Both the position numbers and the translations under genes were made by a program. This document shows, piece after piece, positions 36,107-44,313 of a stretch of DNA of 47,955 nt; position 1 is the stretch's first letter; each line of letters starts with the position of its first letter. This stretch comes from Comamonadaceae bacterium (GTDB lineage: Bacteria > Pseudomonadota > Gammaproteobacteria > Burkholderiales > Burkholderiaceae_C): positions 1 to 47,955 of the forward strand of contig JAAFJC010000019.1 in the NCBI GenBank assembly GCA_013297925.1, given 5' to 3'. A model generated the notes under the pieces. That model ran no database searches, was not told where the DNA came from, and saw only the letters and a program-made list of their open reading frames with translations.

Positions 36107-36160
36107 CCGTTCGGGCTGAGCTAGGCCTGTCCTGAGCCTGTCGAAGGGTCGAAGCCCTTA
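36107..36160 (+). repeat. TTCGACAAGCTCAGG-family repeat after eno
   Basis: CCGTTCGGGCTGAGCTAGGC, then CTGTCCTGAGCCTGTCGAAG and GGTCGAAGCCC. Same family as the copies at 12728, 37841, 46117 and 46956. It lies 9 bases after the eno stop, and the GGGTCGAAGCCC hairpin might act as a 3' stabiliser. Confidence 0.85.
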
Positions 36161-36182
36161 CCGCTAAGTCATCACGCAGGGC

Positions 36183-36247
36183 GCTACCATTCCAGTAGCA
36201 CCCCGCGCAGGGTTTATGCCGGCCAGAGCCTAAAATCGCTTCAAAAA
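36183..36247 (-). repeat. Dispersed 65-bp repeat between eno and ftsB
   Basis: Plus strand: GCTACCATTCCAGTAGCACC, CCGCGCAGGGTTTATGCCGG, then TAAAATCGCTTCAAAAA. It lies about 30 bases before the ftsB start. Confidence 0.82.
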
Positions 36248-36276
36248 CGCACAAAAACCGGGCACAATATGCTCCT

Positions 36277-36555
36277 ATGATGTCCCAACGCATCGTCCCC
36301 GCCCTGCTCATTGCCCTCCTGATCGCCCTGCACGCGCAGATCTGGTTCGGCCGCGGCAGCGTCTCGCATGTCAATCAGCTCTCTGCCAAGCTGCAAGACC
36401 TCAGCACCAAAAACAAAGCCGCCCAGCAAACCAACGAGCAGCTCGCCTCCGAAGTGCGCGATCTCAAAGAAGGCCTGGAGATGGTTGAAGACAAAGCGCG
36501 TAGCGAGCTCGGCATGGTCAAGCCTAATGAGATATTGGTGCAGTATTCCAAGTAG
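36277..36555 (+). CDS. ftsB: Cell division protein FtsB (septum formation initiator)
   Basis: A 92-residue bitopic membrane protein of the divisome FtsQLB complex. A hydrophobic anchor (ALLIALLIALHAQIWFG, about residues 9-25) is followed by a periplasmic coiled coil (about 33-75, VNQLSAKLQDLSTKNKAAQQ) and a short conserved tail (SELGMVKPNEILVQY). Position after eno is the conserved location. The stop codon is contacted by a repeat element. Confidence 0.93.
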   Translation: MMSQRIVPALLIALLIALHAQIWFGRGSVSHVNQLSAKLQDLSTKNKAAQQTNEQLASEVRDLKEGLEMVEDKARSELGMVKPNEILVQYSK

Positions 36556-36623
36556 TTTTTAGAACCGAATCGGCCAGTCGCCGGCATAAATATTGCGCAG
36601 AGTGCTATAAACTTTGCAGTAGC
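36555..36623 (+). repeat. Dispersed 65-bp repeat directly after ftsB
   Basis: GTTTTTAGAACC, a spacer, CGCCGGCATAAATATTGCGC and AGAGTGCTATAAACTTTGCA then GTAGCC. Begins on the last base of the ftsB stop codon. Confidence 0.82.
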
Positions 36624-36632
36624 CAAGATGGA

Positions 36633-36725
36633 GCGAAAACTGGGGTCAGATCACATTTCAGGACGACGATCTACCCGGCGCGAATTCAAGCCAATACGAA
36701 AATGTGCTCTGCCCCCAATTTTCGC
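36633..36725. repeat. REP-like inverted pair (CTGGGGTCAGATCACATTT motif)
   Basis: GCGAAAACTGGGGTCAGATC (from 36633) is matched in inverse orientation by GAGCACATTTTCG-type bases ending at 36725, with arms of about 27 bases. The TGGGGTCAG motif is frequently found at RAYT-type (Y1 transposase) associated elements; no transposase is present here. Confidence 0.6.
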
Positions 36726-36793
36726 GGCGCACGCCAACCACTTCATTTTTCGCAAAGATGGTTTGCACGCAATCGTTCCGCTCCACCTCTTGT

Positions 36794-36930
36794 ACCTGCG
36801 GCCTAGCGCAGGGCAGTCGTCTCGCAAACTTTTTTGAAAACACACGCGATTGCGATCACCACAATCCAACCCTCTCCCCGCGCGCCTTCCAAAAAACTTT
36901 CCGATCCAACCACCCTACGCTCTCCGCTGG
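36794..36930 (+). repeat. Left arm of a 137-bp inverted repeat
   Basis: Begins ACCTGCGGCCTAGCGCAGGG and ends CACCCTACGCTCTCCGCTGG. It is about 94% identical over its full length to the reverse complement of 37671-37807, with no gaps. The two arms enclose about 740 bases and one gene. Confidence 0.92.
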
Positions 36931-37014
36931 ATAGATGGTTAGCTCGCAATGAAACACCAACTACCTTTTCATGAGGTATAAATTAATGTCAATCATCTTC
37001 AACCAGAAAACACG

Positions 37015-37653
37015 ATGACATCCAAAGCAAATGCATTATCTCTAGACCGCGTCGAGGAATTGCTGGCGATCTTGACCACCATAGTCGATCAGCCCATCTA
37101 TGCAAACACTGCTAGGCTAGTGCTTTGTCGCACTCTTGCCATCACTTCATTGCACTATGCCGCTGCGGCCAGATCGTTGTGCAACGAGAACTTAGCTATG
37201 GGCGCTGCCGTTGTACTTCGTAGTCAGTTTGAGGCTTTAGTAAGAAGTGTTTGGGTTCATCATCAAGCCACTGACAGCCAAGTTGATAAACTTTCGCAAG
37301 AGCTATCCATTGAGTCTCAACAAGCGAACAAGAATATTCCTCATGTTGCTGAAATGCTCGCTGATTTAGAGAAGCATGAAAGTCTTCGGAACTTACTTAT
37401 CTCTCTGAACGAATTTAAAGGCAGCGCGTGGCAACCCTTAAACTCGTTCGTGCACTCGGGAATTCACGCGATTTATTGGACGAAATGGCAACCGCCTATC
37501 AACTTCATAGAACAGATTTTTCGAAACAGCAACGGGCTAGCGGTTTTGGCTTATCAGAACCTAGCCATCCTGACTGGTCAACCGTTGATGCAGCGCAAAA
37601 TCATTGCTGCAACGGCGGCTTTTTCAAGCTGCCTGCCGGCTCGCCGAGCCTGA
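37015..37653 (+). CDS. Hypothetical protein between inverted repeats (possibly DUF6988-like)
   Basis: A 212-residue, mostly helical, probably soluble protein. Segments are VEELLAILTTIVDQPIYANT, LCRTLAITSLHYAAAARSLC, GAAVVLRSQFEALVRSVWVH and SFVHSGIHAIYWTKWQPPIN. The alternation of short helices with a conserved R-x-Q-x-E-x-L-x-R segment is like small HEPN/AbiV-like or DUF6988/DUF5677 proteins, which I cannot distinguish without a search. Base composition is more AT-rich than the neighbours. It stands alone with its own leader (TTTTCATGAGGTATAAATTAATG), suggesting an acquired cassette. Confidence 0.72.
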   Translation: MTSKANALSLDRVEELLAILTTIVDQPIYANTARLVLCRTLAITSLHYAAAARSLCNENLAMGAAVVLRSQFEALVRSVWVHHQATDSQVDKLSQELSIESQQANKNIPHVAEMLADLEKHESLRNLLISLNEFKGSAWQPLNSFVHSGIHAIYWTKWQPPINFIEQIFRNSNGLAVLAYQNLAILTGQPLMQRKIIAATAAFSSCLPARRA

Positions 37654-37670
37654 AACTAGATAACAACTCA

Positions 37671-37807
37671 CCAGCGGAGAGCGTAGGGTGGTTGGGTCGG
37701 AAACTTTTTTGGAAGGCGCGCGGGGATAGAGTTGGATTGTGATGAGCGCCATCGCGTGTGTTTTCAAAAAAGTTTACGAGACGACTGCCCTGCGCTAGGC
37801 CGCAGGT
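37671..37807 (-). repeat. Right arm of a 137-bp inverted repeat
   Basis: Begins CCAGCGGAGAGCGTAGGGTG and ends CGCTAGGCCGCAGGT. Partner of 36794-36930, differing at eight or nine positions. It begins 18 bases after the stop of the enclosed gene. Confidence 0.92.
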
Positions 37808-37840
37808 GAGCGGGTGGTGCGTAACGCTTAGATCGCAAGA

Positions 37841-37868
37841 GCCCTTCGACAAGCTCAGGGTGATCGGG
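37841..37868 (-). repeat. TTCGACAAGCTCAGG-family repeat
   Basis: GCCCTTCGACAAGCTCAGGG followed by TGATCGGG. A single half-unit of the family, just outside the inverted-repeat cassette. Confidence 0.8.
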
Positions 37869-37872
37869 TTAT

Positions 37873-37927
37873 AGCTACTATTTTAATAGCAAACTACCCA
37901 TATCCCATGAGTTCAAGCAGGAAAAAA
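37873..37927 (-). repeat. Dispersed 65-bp repeat, degenerate copy
   Basis: GCTACTATTTTAATAGC is well kept, the GCGC core is lost, and an AAAAAA run closes the copy at the expected distance. Immediately precedes the 3' end of the SRPBCC gene. Confidence 0.45.
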
Positions 37928-37931
37928 GCTC

Positions 37932-38357
37932 TCAAATAGCCTTTAACACCTCAGCCGCCAACCGATCCAGATTCTGCTCATTTGCTGGGACGATGATGTG
38001 CGCCACCTTCGCCGCAAACTCTGAATCGGCCAGCAGTTGATGCCACGAGACCAAAGTGCCTTCGCCTGATGCAGTGAGCGTGATAGTAAGGCGAAATTGG
38101 GGGAACGGGATGTGGTCGATGACGACTTTGCTGTCATCTTGGATTTCTGCAAACACGTTTTCGTTTGGATAGTTCGCGCCATCAGGCCCATGCATTGTGA
38201 AGACCCAGCGGCCGCTAGGTTTGAATTCGCAGAGCTCGAAGGTGTTGGTGAAGCCCTCTGGACCCCACCATTTGGCTAGGCGCTCGGGGGAGCGAATGGC
38301 GGCGAAGATTTGCGCGGGGGTGGCGGGGATTTCGCGGCTGGTTTGGAAAGGATTCAT
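37932..38357 (-). CDS. SRPBCC (AHSA1/START-like) domain protein
   Basis: A 141-residue helix-grip fold protein: TSREIPATPAQIFAAIRSPE at the start, LAKWWGPEGFTNTFELCEFKPSG (core KWWGPEGFTNTF) giving the AHSA1 signature, and a long C-terminal helix (LDRLAAEVLKAI). The family binds hydrophobic ligands or acts as a co-chaperone-like module; function here is unknown. It lies 29 bases after the AlkB-like gene on the same strand, so they may be co-transcribed. Confidence 0.87.
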   Translation of the reverse strand: MNPFQTSREIPATPAQIFAAIRSPERLAKWWGPEGFTNTFELCEFKPSGRWVFTMHGPDGANYPNENVFAEIQDDSKVVIDHIPFPQFRLTITLTASGEGTLVSWHQLLADSEFAAKVAHIIVPANEQNLDRLAAEVLKAI

Positions 38358-38386
38358 GCCTTGCCGCAGATCAAAAGCGAGAGACT

Positions 38387-39457
38387 TTAAGCTGCCGCCG
38401 CTTGAAGCTTAGCCAGCCGTGGATGCATCAGCGCAAACCACAGGGGCGGAATGGCAGCGAGGATGATGCTGCCGGCGTAGCCTGTGGGCAGGCGTGGGCC
38501 TTCGGGGGTGTCTTGCAGCGTGGCATAGGGCTTCCAGGCGTGCATGTGGTGATCAGAGTGGCGCTGGAGGTTGGCCAAAAGGCTGTTGGTAACGACATGA
38601 TCGGCATTCCATGCGTGCATTTTGCCGAAGGCTTCGCGCTTGCCGCCATCCGTGTTGCGCTGCAGGCCATAGTGTTCGATGTAGTTGACCATCTCCAAAA
38701 GCAGGAAAGCCACCACGGATTGGAAGAGGAAGAAAACTACTATTTTCATAGCAACTTGCGCTGTGTTTATGCCGGCTAGGGAGCTAAACAGCATGAAAAA
38801 GGGCAGAACCGCCAAACCTAGGGATGCTGCGGTGCTCCAGACCAGCGGGCTGCGCGCCCATGTGCTTTTCATTTGCACCAAGCGCTGCGCTTCCAAACGC
38901 CAGCCGCTGGCGAGGCTTCCCCAGAGGGTGCGCGGCAAGAAGGCATAAAGGCTTTCGCCATAGCGGGCTGAAGCTGGGTCGTCAAACGTGGCGGCGCGGG
39001 GATGGTGGCCACGATAGTGCTCGACCATGAAATGGCCATAGCACACGGTCGTCATCAGCAGCCAGCCGCAAAAGCGATCTATTTTTGATTTGCTGTGGCC
39101 CAGCTCGTGGGCAAAAGTGATGCCTTGCGCTCCCGTGATGTAGCCCACAGCAAAGGCCACGCCCAGCACGACGAGCCACTCTGAGCGAGCCGCTGCATAC
39201 GCGCCAACCAGCAGCAAGCCCACCTGCAAAACCACGTAAAGCCGCAAAATCCATTGGAAATAGCCCGCGGATTGTTCGCTGGCCACGGGATCGGGCGACT
39301 TTTTGGGCAAAAGCATATCCAGCAGCGCAATGCCCCACCAGACGATCAGGGTAGAAACAAAGGCATTTTGCGGCGCAAAGAGCAGGCTAAACACTGTGAG
39401 CAGCGGCAAAATGAGAGCTAAAAGGAAGCGGAGATCAGAAATTCGCATAAATGACAC
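38387..39457 (-). CDS. AlkB-like integral membrane di-iron hydroxylase/desaturase with repeat insertion
   Basis: A 356-residue membrane-bound di-iron enzyme of the alkane 1-monooxygenase/fatty acid desaturase superfamily. The histidine clusters are HELGHSK, EHYRGHHP and LQRHSDHHMH, with NYIEHYGL as the alkane-monooxygenase type motif before the last cluster. Six hydrophobic helices are visible. Between helices, near residues 220-245, FFMLFSSLAGINTAQVAMKI is produced by the 65-bp repeat, and normal family members lack this loop. Substrate may be an alkane, fatty acid or other apolar compound. No rubredoxin gene is adjacent, so its electron donor lies elsewhere. Confidence 0.88.
   Translation of the reverse strand: MSFMRISDLRFLLALILPLLTVFSLLFAPQNAFVSTLIVWWGIALLDMLLPKKSPDPVASEQSAGYFQWILRLYVVLQVGLLLVGAYAAARSEWLVVLGVAFAVGYITGAQGITFAHELGHSKSKIDRFCGWLLMTTVCYGHFMVEHYRGHHPRAATFDDPASARYGESLYAFLPRTLWGSLASGWRLEAQRLVQMKSTWARSPLVWSTAASLGLAVLPFFMLFSSLAGINTAQVAMKIVVFFLFQSVVAFLLLEMVNYIEHYGLQRNTDGGKREAFGKMHAWNADHVVTNSLLANLQRHSDHHMHAWKPYATLQDTPEGPRLPTGYAGSIILAAIPPLWFALMHPRLAKLQAAAA
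38736..38800 (-). repeat. Dispersed 65-bp repeat inside the AlkB-like gene (in frame)
   Basis: On the gene strand: CCCTTTTTCATGCTGTTTAG, then GCCGGCATAAACACAGCGCA, then AGTTGCTATGAAAATAGTAG. The translation contains AGINTAQVAMKIVV, in the same frame as in dapE and the EI24-like gene. Confidence 0.85.
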
Positions 39458-39551
39458 TTTGCCACATCACTGTGCCTTTCGCTAGTCGTGAAAACGCGGT
39501 GATCTCTGGCCAGCCACCCGGCAGCGCGCGGCTAGCCGCGATAATCAGGGC

Positions 39552-40754
39552 ATGAATCCCTTGCTCCAGAAATTGCAGCCCTACCCGTTTGAGCGGCTGC
39601 GCCAGTTGTTTGCCACCATCACGCCCTCCCCTGCACACCGCGCCATCAGCCTCGGCATAGGTGAGCCCAAGCATGCCACGCCACTTTTTATCAAAGACGC
39701 TTTGAATGAGAATTTCAAAGGTTTGGCGGCATATCCGGCTACCGGCGGCGAGCCTGTGCTCAAGGAAGCTTGCGCGGCTTGGCTCAAGCGCAGGTATGGT
39801 TTGGAAATTGATCCCAAAACGCAAATCCTGCCCGTGAATGGTTCGCGCGAGGCGCTGTTTTCGCTGACGCAGACGGTGATTGACCCGACCAAGGATGCCG
39901 TGGTCGTCAGCCCCAATCCGTTTTATCAAATCTACGAAGGCTCGGCCCTGCTCGCTGGGGCACGCCTGCATTACGCGCCGAGCGATCCGAAGCGCAATTT
40001 TGCGGTTGATTGGGCGAGCGTGCCAGATGATGTGTGGGCGAAAACGCAGCTCGTCTTCGTCTGCTCGCCCGGCAACCCCACAGGCGCTGTGATGCCTTTG
40101 GACGAATGGAAGCGCCTTTTTGCCCTGCAAGACCGCTTTGGCTTTGTGATCGCCTCGGATGAGTGCTACAGCGAGATCTATTTCCGCGATGAGCCGCCAT
40201 TGGGCGGGCTGGAGGCTGCGAAGAAACTCGGACGTGATTTCAAAAATCTCGTGATGATGACCTCGCTATCCAAGCGCAGCAACGCCCCCGGCATGCGCAG
40301 CGGCTTTGTGGCGGGCGATGCGGCACTCATGAAGCAGTTTCTGCTTTACCGCACCTACCACGGTAGCGCCATGAGCCACACGATTCAGGCGGCCAGCGCG
40401 GCGGCTTGGAATGATGAAGCGCATGTGATCGCCAACCGCGAGCAATACCGCGCCAAGTTTGCGCAAGTCACGCCCGTGCTGGCCGAAGTGCTCAATGTGA
40501 AACTGCCCGATGCGGCTTTCTACCTCTGGGCAAAAATTCCTGCCACCGTGTGCGGCGGCTCGGATACGGCTTTTGCTGCCGAGCTGCTGGCGCAATACAA
40601 CGTGACCGTGCTGCCCGGGAGCTACCTCGCTCGCGAGCAAAACGGCCACAACCCCGGCACAGGCTACATCCGCATGGCTCTTGTGGCTGAAACGGCAGAG
40701 TGCTTGGAAGCTGCGCAGCGGATTGCTGAATTTGTGCGGAAAAATGCCTCTTAG
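39552..40754 (+). CDS. dapC: Succinyldiaminopimelate transaminase DapC
   Basis: A 400-residue PLP-dependent fold-type I aminotransferase that makes N-succinyl-LL-2,6-diaminopimelate for lysine and peptidoglycan. Visible are LGIGEPKHATPLFIKDAL, VNGSREALFSLTQTVIDP, SPGNPTGAVMPLDEW, SDECYSEIYF and the PLP-lysine motif SLSKRSNAPGMRSGF. Assigned as DapC rather than a generic aminotransferase because dapD and dapE follow on the same strand. Between it and dapD lies a large palindromic repeat. Confidence 0.9.
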   Translation: MNPLLQKLQPYPFERLRQLFATITPSPAHRAISLGIGEPKHATPLFIKDALNENFKGLAAYPATGGEPVLKEACAAWLKRRYGLEIDPKTQILPVNGSREALFSLTQTVIDPTKDAVVVSPNPFYQIYEGSALLAGARLHYAPSDPKRNFAVDWASVPDDVWAKTQLVFVCSPGNPTGAVMPLDEWKRLFALQDRFGFVIASDECYSEIYFRDEPPLGGLEAAKKLGRDFKNLVMMTSLSKRSNAPGMRSGFVAGDAALMKQFLLYRTYHGSAMSHTIQAASAAAWNDEAHVIANREQYRAKFAQVTPVLAEVLNVKLPDAAFYLWAKIPATVCGGSDTAFAAELLAQYNVTVLPGSYLAREQNGHNPGTGYIRMALVAETAECLEAAQRIAEFVRKNAS

Positions 40755-40777
40755 CTTCTCAACCGCAAAAAACACAA

Positions 40778-40914
40778 ATACCGGACGCAGAGGGCGCAAA
40801 AGTTACGCAGAAGTCGCAGAAAATACCGAATTCCATTTGAAATTAGCAAAGCTGCGCTTTTGATTTTCTTTTTTGCGTCTTCTGCGTAACTTTTGCGTCC
40901 TCTGCGTCCGGTAT
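40778..40914. repeat. Palindromic repeat GGACGCAGAGGACGCAAAA type, leader of dapD
   Basis: Left arm begins ATACCGGACGCAGAGGGCGC (40778-40823); right arm ends GCGTCCTCTGCGTCCGGTAT (40871-40914). The arms are almost perfectly complementary over about 44 bases around a 47-base loop. Sister element of 34613-34746, more intact. It would fold into a very stable hairpin between dapC and dapD. Confidence 0.9.
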
Positions 40915-40944
40915 CAAATCTCTCCAAACTAACCAACTTAAATC

Positions 40945-41769
40945 ATGACCCAACAACTCCAAACCATCATCGACACCGCCTGGGACAACCGCGCTAATCT
41001 CTCCCCCACCTCTTGCCCGGCAGAAGTGCGCGACGCCGTAGAACACGTCATCAGCCAAATGAACAAAGGCCAGCTGCGTGTGGCCACCCGCGAATCCGTG
41101 GGCAAATGGACGGTGCATCAGTGGGTCAAAAAAGCCGTTTTGCTTTCCTTCCGTTTGAATGACAACGAAATCGTTAAAGCCGGCGATCTGGGTTTCTACG
41201 ACAAAGTGAAAACCAAATTCGCGCATCTCACACCTGAAGAAATGAAGGCCACGGGCGTGCGCGTCGTGCCCCCAGCTGTCGCTCGCCGTGGCAGCTATAT
41301 TGCCAAAGGCGCGATTTTGATGCCTTCTTATGTGAACATCGGCGCGTATGTGGACGAAAACACCATGGTGGACACATGGGCGACGGTGGGCTCTTGCGCC
41401 CAAATCGGCAAAAACGTGCACCTCTCAGGCGGCGTAGGCATTGGTGGCGTGCTGGAGCCGCTGCAAGCCGGCCCCACGATCATTGAAGACAATTGCTTCA
41501 TTGGCGCGCGCTCAGAAGTGGTCGAAGGCGTGGTGATCGAAGAAAACTCTGTGATCTCCATGGGCGTGTACATCGGCCAGAGCACCAAGATTTATGACCG
41601 TGCCACGGGCGAAATCCACTATGGCCGCGTGCCAGCAGGTTCGGTGGTGGTGAGCGGTAATTTGCCATCGGCTGATGGCAAATATTCCCTGTATTGCGCC
41701 GTGATCGTGAAGAAGGTCGATGCGCAAACCCGCGCCAAGACATCTTTGAATGACTTGCTGCGCGATTGA
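40945..41769 (+). CDS. dapD: Tetrahydrodipicolinate N-succinyltransferase DapD
   Basis: A 274-residue trimeric left-handed beta-helix transferase: succinyl-CoA plus tetrahydrodipicolinate gives N-succinyl-2-amino-6-oxopimelate. Hexapeptide repeats run through about residues 105-220, e.g. [75 protein letters not shown] precedes the helix. Length matches the proteobacterial enzyme. With dapC and dapE it completes the succinylase branch of lysine synthesis. Confidence 0.97.
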   Translation: MTQQLQTIIDTAWDNRANLSPTSCPAEVRDAVEHVISQMNKGQLRVATRESVGKWTVHQWVKKAVLLSFRLNDNEIVKAGDLGFYDKVKTKFAHLTPEEMKATGVRVVPPAVARRGSYIAKGAILMPSYVNIGAYVDENTMVDTWATVGSCAQIGKNVHLSGGVGIGGVLEPLQAGPTIIEDNCFIGARSEVVEGVVIEENSVISMGVYIGQSTKIYDRATGEIHYGRVPAGSVVVSGNLPSADGKYSLYCAVIVKKVDAQTRAKTSLNDLLRD

Positions 41770-41809
41770 TTACAGTGCAGAATCTGTGAGAATTCGTCAA
41801 ATTTGAAGC

Positions 41810-41875
41810 ATTTTTAAGCATTTTCTGCCTCTAGCCGGCATAGAATCTGCGCAAGGCGCTTCATTTTTGATAGCA
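41810..41875 (+). repeat. Dispersed 65-bp repeat between dapD and pilU
   Basis: ATTTTTAAGCATTTTCTGCC, TAGCCGGCATAGAATCTGCG, CAAGGCGCTTCATTTTTGAT then AGC. This copy is among the closest to consensus and complete at both ends. Confidence 0.92.
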
Positions 41876-41901
41876 AGCCAAGACTGTACGAGGAGTTACG
41901 C

Positions 41902-43056
41902 ATGGGCATGATGGAGCGGATTTTGAAGCTGATGTCTGAGAAAAAGGCCTCAGATATTTACTTGTCAGCCTTTGCGCCAGCCACGATCAAGATCAATGGC
42001 CAATCTGTGCCGATCAACAATCAGCCCCTGCCTGCGGATGCTGTGAAAAGCTTGCTGGCCGAAGTGTTGCCACCCCAGCGCATTGAAGAGCTGGAAGAAA
42101 CCAACGAGCTCAACATGGCGCATGCGATTGAGGGCGTGGGCAATTTCCGTATCTCCGCCATGAAGCAGCGCGGCACATATGCCTGCGTGATTCGCTATAT
42201 CGCCACCGACATTCCCGCGCTGGAAAGCCTGCATGTGCCCGAAGGCTTGGCCGACATGATCATGGAAAAGCGTGGCTTGATCTTGATGGTGGGCGCCACC
42301 GGCGCAGGCAAATCCACCACGCTGGCAGCGATGATGGATTACCGCAATCAGCGCGTGAGTGGCCATATTCTCACGGTGGAAGATCCGGTGGAATTCATCT
42401 TCAGCAACAAGAAATCGATTGTGAATCAGCGCGAGGTGGGCTCAGACACGCATGCGATGCAAGTTGCCCTGAAAAACGCGCTGCGCCAAGCGCCCGATGT
42501 GATTCTCATTGGCGAGATTCGTGATCGCGAGACGATGAGTGCCGCCATTGCTTACGCCCAATCCGGTCACCTCTGCCTAGCCACGATGCACGCGAACAAC
42601 AGTTATCAGGCGCTGAACCGCATTTTGAGCTTCTACCCCGTAGAAGTACGCCCCACGATGCTGGGCGACCTAGCCTCCGCCCTCAAAGCGGTTGTCTCCC
42701 AGCGCCTGCTACGCACCGTGCAGGGCACACGCACTCCGGCGGTGGAGATCATGTACAACACCAAATTAGTCTCTGATCTGATCGAAAAAGGCGATTTCTC
42801 CGGCGTGAAAGAAGCCATGGAGAAATCCATGACCGACGGTTCACAAACCTTCGAGCAAGACATCGCCCGCCTGATCGTGGAAGGCACGGTAGAGCGCAAA
42901 GAGGGCATCAACCACTCAGACAGCCCAACCAACCTGATGTGGCGCTTGGCCAATGATTTCGCTGCCGCGAAGAAAGCTGCCGAGGAGCCTGAAGAGGAAG
43001 AGGATATGGGGCCTTCGTTCACCGAAATTACGCTGGATGTGAAGAGCACGGCTTAG
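41902..43056 (+). CDS. pilU: Type IV pilus retraction ATPase, PilU-like
   Basis: A 384-residue hexameric secretion-type ATPase. Walker A GATGAGKSTT is near residue 131, with the Asp box TVEDPVEFIF, the Walker B region PDVILIGEIRDRETM and the His box HLCLATMHANN. The C-terminal tail is acidic (EEPEEEEDMGPS). PilT/PilU retract type IV pili for twitching and DNA uptake; position in the dap cluster without pilT beside it and overall sequence suggest PilU, but PilT cannot be fully excluded. AGGAG lies nine bases before the ATG. Confidence 0.88.
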   Translation: MGMMERILKLMSEKKASDIYLSAFAPATIKINGQSVPINNQPLPADAVKSLLAEVLPPQRIEELEETNELNMAHAIEGVGNFRISAMKQRGTYACVIRYIATDIPALESLHVPEGLADMIMEKRGLILMVGATGAGKSTTLAAMMDYRNQRVSGHILTVEDPVEFIFSNKKSIVNQREVGSDTHAMQVALKNALRQAPDVILIGEIRDRETMSAAIAYAQSGHLCLATMHANNSYQALNRILSFYPVEVRPTMLGDLASALKAVVSQRLLRTVQGTRTPAVEIMYNTKLVSDLIEKGDFSGVKEAMEKSMTDGSQTFEQDIARLIVEGTVERKEGINHSDSPTNLMWRLANDFAAAKKAAEEPEEEEDMGPSFTEITLDVKSTA

Positions 43057-43080
43057 TCTCTCTCGCGTTAGACTTGAGGG

Positions 43081-44313
43081 ATGACCGATTCTCTCGCCAC
43101 CCTGCGCCTCGCCGAACAACTCATTGCCTGCGAAAGCGTGACGCCCTCCGATGCGGGCTGCACGGACATCATCGCAGCGCGCCTGAAGCCTTTGGGCTTT
43201 GAATGCACTTTTATCGACAGCGGACCGGATACCTTTCGTGTGCGCAACCTGTGGGCGAAAAGAAGTGCAGTTTTAAAGCAAAAAGAGCAAGTAGCCGGCA
43301 TAAATACTGCGCAAGCAGCTACAAAATCCATAGCAGCGAAAACGCTGGTGTTTGCTGGCCACACCGATGTTGTGCCCACCGGCCCGCATGATCAATGGAG
43401 CAGCCCGCCTTTCGTACCCACCCACAAAGACGGCAAGCTCTTTGGCCGTGGCGCAAGCGATATGAAGACCTCTCTGGCCGCGATGGTGGTGGCCTGCGAA
43501 GAGTTCGTCGCCGCGCATGCTGATGCCCCGCTCAACATTGCTTTCCTCCTCACCAGCGATGAAGAAGGCCCGGCGCTGGATGGCACAGTCAAAGTCTGCG
43601 AATGGCTCACCGCACGCGGCGAAAAAATTGATATGTGCATCGTGGGCGAGCCCACCAGCGTGGAGCGCACTGGTGACATGATCAAAAACGGCCGCAGAGG
43701 CACGATGAGCGGCAAGCTCACCATCAAAGGCATCCAAGGCCACATCGCCTACCCTCACCTCGCCCGTAACCCGATCCATCTAGCCGCACCAGCGCTGGCC
43801 GCGCTCACGGCGATTGAGTGGGACAAAGGTAATGCCTATTTCCCGCCCACCACTTGGCAAATCAGCAATATTCACGGCGGCACAGGCGCGAGCAATGTGA
43901 TCCCCGGCACAGTGGTGATCGATTTCAATTTCCGCTTTTGCACGGAATCCACGCCGCAAGGTTTGCAAAAGCGTTTGACGGACGTGCTCCATGCCAATGG
44001 CCTAGAAGCCAAGGATTACGACCTCACTTGGACGGTCGGCGGTCTGCCCTTCCTCACTCCTGTCGTCGAAGGCAAAGGCAGCTTAATCGGCGCAGTGCGT
44101 GATGCCATCAAGAGCGAGACCGGCATCACCACCGAGCTCTCCACCACAGGCGGCACGAGCGACGGCCGCTTCATCGCACAAATTTGCCCCCAAGTCATCG
44201 AGCTCGGCCCCCCGAATGCCACGATTCACAAAATCAATGAGCATGTTGCGGTGGCAGACATTGAGCCGCTGAAGAATATCTACCGCAAAGTGCTGGAAAA
44301 TCTGTCTATATGA
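43081..44313 (+). CDS. dapE: Succinyl-diaminopimelate desuccinylase DapE, with in-frame repeat insertion
   Basis: A 410-residue di-zinc M20 peptidase-family enzyme that releases succinate to give LL-diaminopimelate. Metal and catalytic motifs are [36 protein letters not shown] and [14 protein letters not shown], with [21 protein letters not shown] near the C-terminus. Typical DapE is about 375-380 residues. The extra 26 or so residues fall between NLWAKR and [11 protein letters not shown], and read [21 protein letters not shown] plus SIAAK (shown split), exactly the 65-bp repeat. All catalytic residues remain, and the gene is intact, so the enzyme is presumably functional. Confidence 0.95.
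   Translation: MTDSLATLRLAEQLIACESVTPSDAGCTDIIAARLKPLGFECTFIDSGPDTFRVRNLWAKRSAVLKQKEQVAGINTAQAATKSIAAKTLVFAGHTDVVPTGPHDQWSSPPFVPTHKDGKLFGRGASDMKTSLAAMVVACEEFVAAHADAPLNIAFLLTSDEEGPALDGTVKVCEWLTARGEKIDMCIVGEPTSVERTGDMIKNGRRGTMSGKLTIKGIQGHIAYPHLARNPIHLAAPALAALTAIEWDKGNAYFPPTTWQISNIHGGTGASNVIPGTVVIDFNFRFCTESTPQGLQKRLTDVLHANGLEAKDYDLTWTVGGLPFLTPVVEGKGSLIGAVRDAIKSETGITTELSTTGGTSDGRFIAQICPQVIELGPPNATIHKINEHVAVADIEPLKNIYRKVLENLSI
43268..43334 (+). repeat. Dispersed 65-bp repeat inside dapE (in frame)
   Basis: GCAGTTTTAAAGC, spacer, TAGCCGGCATAAATACTGCG, CAAGCAGCTACAAAATCCAT then AGC. It encodes the insertion containing [14 protein letters not shown] immediately before the metal-binding AGHTD strand. 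Confidence 0.92.

Noticed and set aside
37015-37653. Idea that the inverted-repeat cassette is an integron gene cassette.
   Set aside because: No attC-type core sites (RYYYAAC/GTTRRRY pairs) were recognised at the cassette ends and no integrase is present; the long near-identical arms point to another kind of element.
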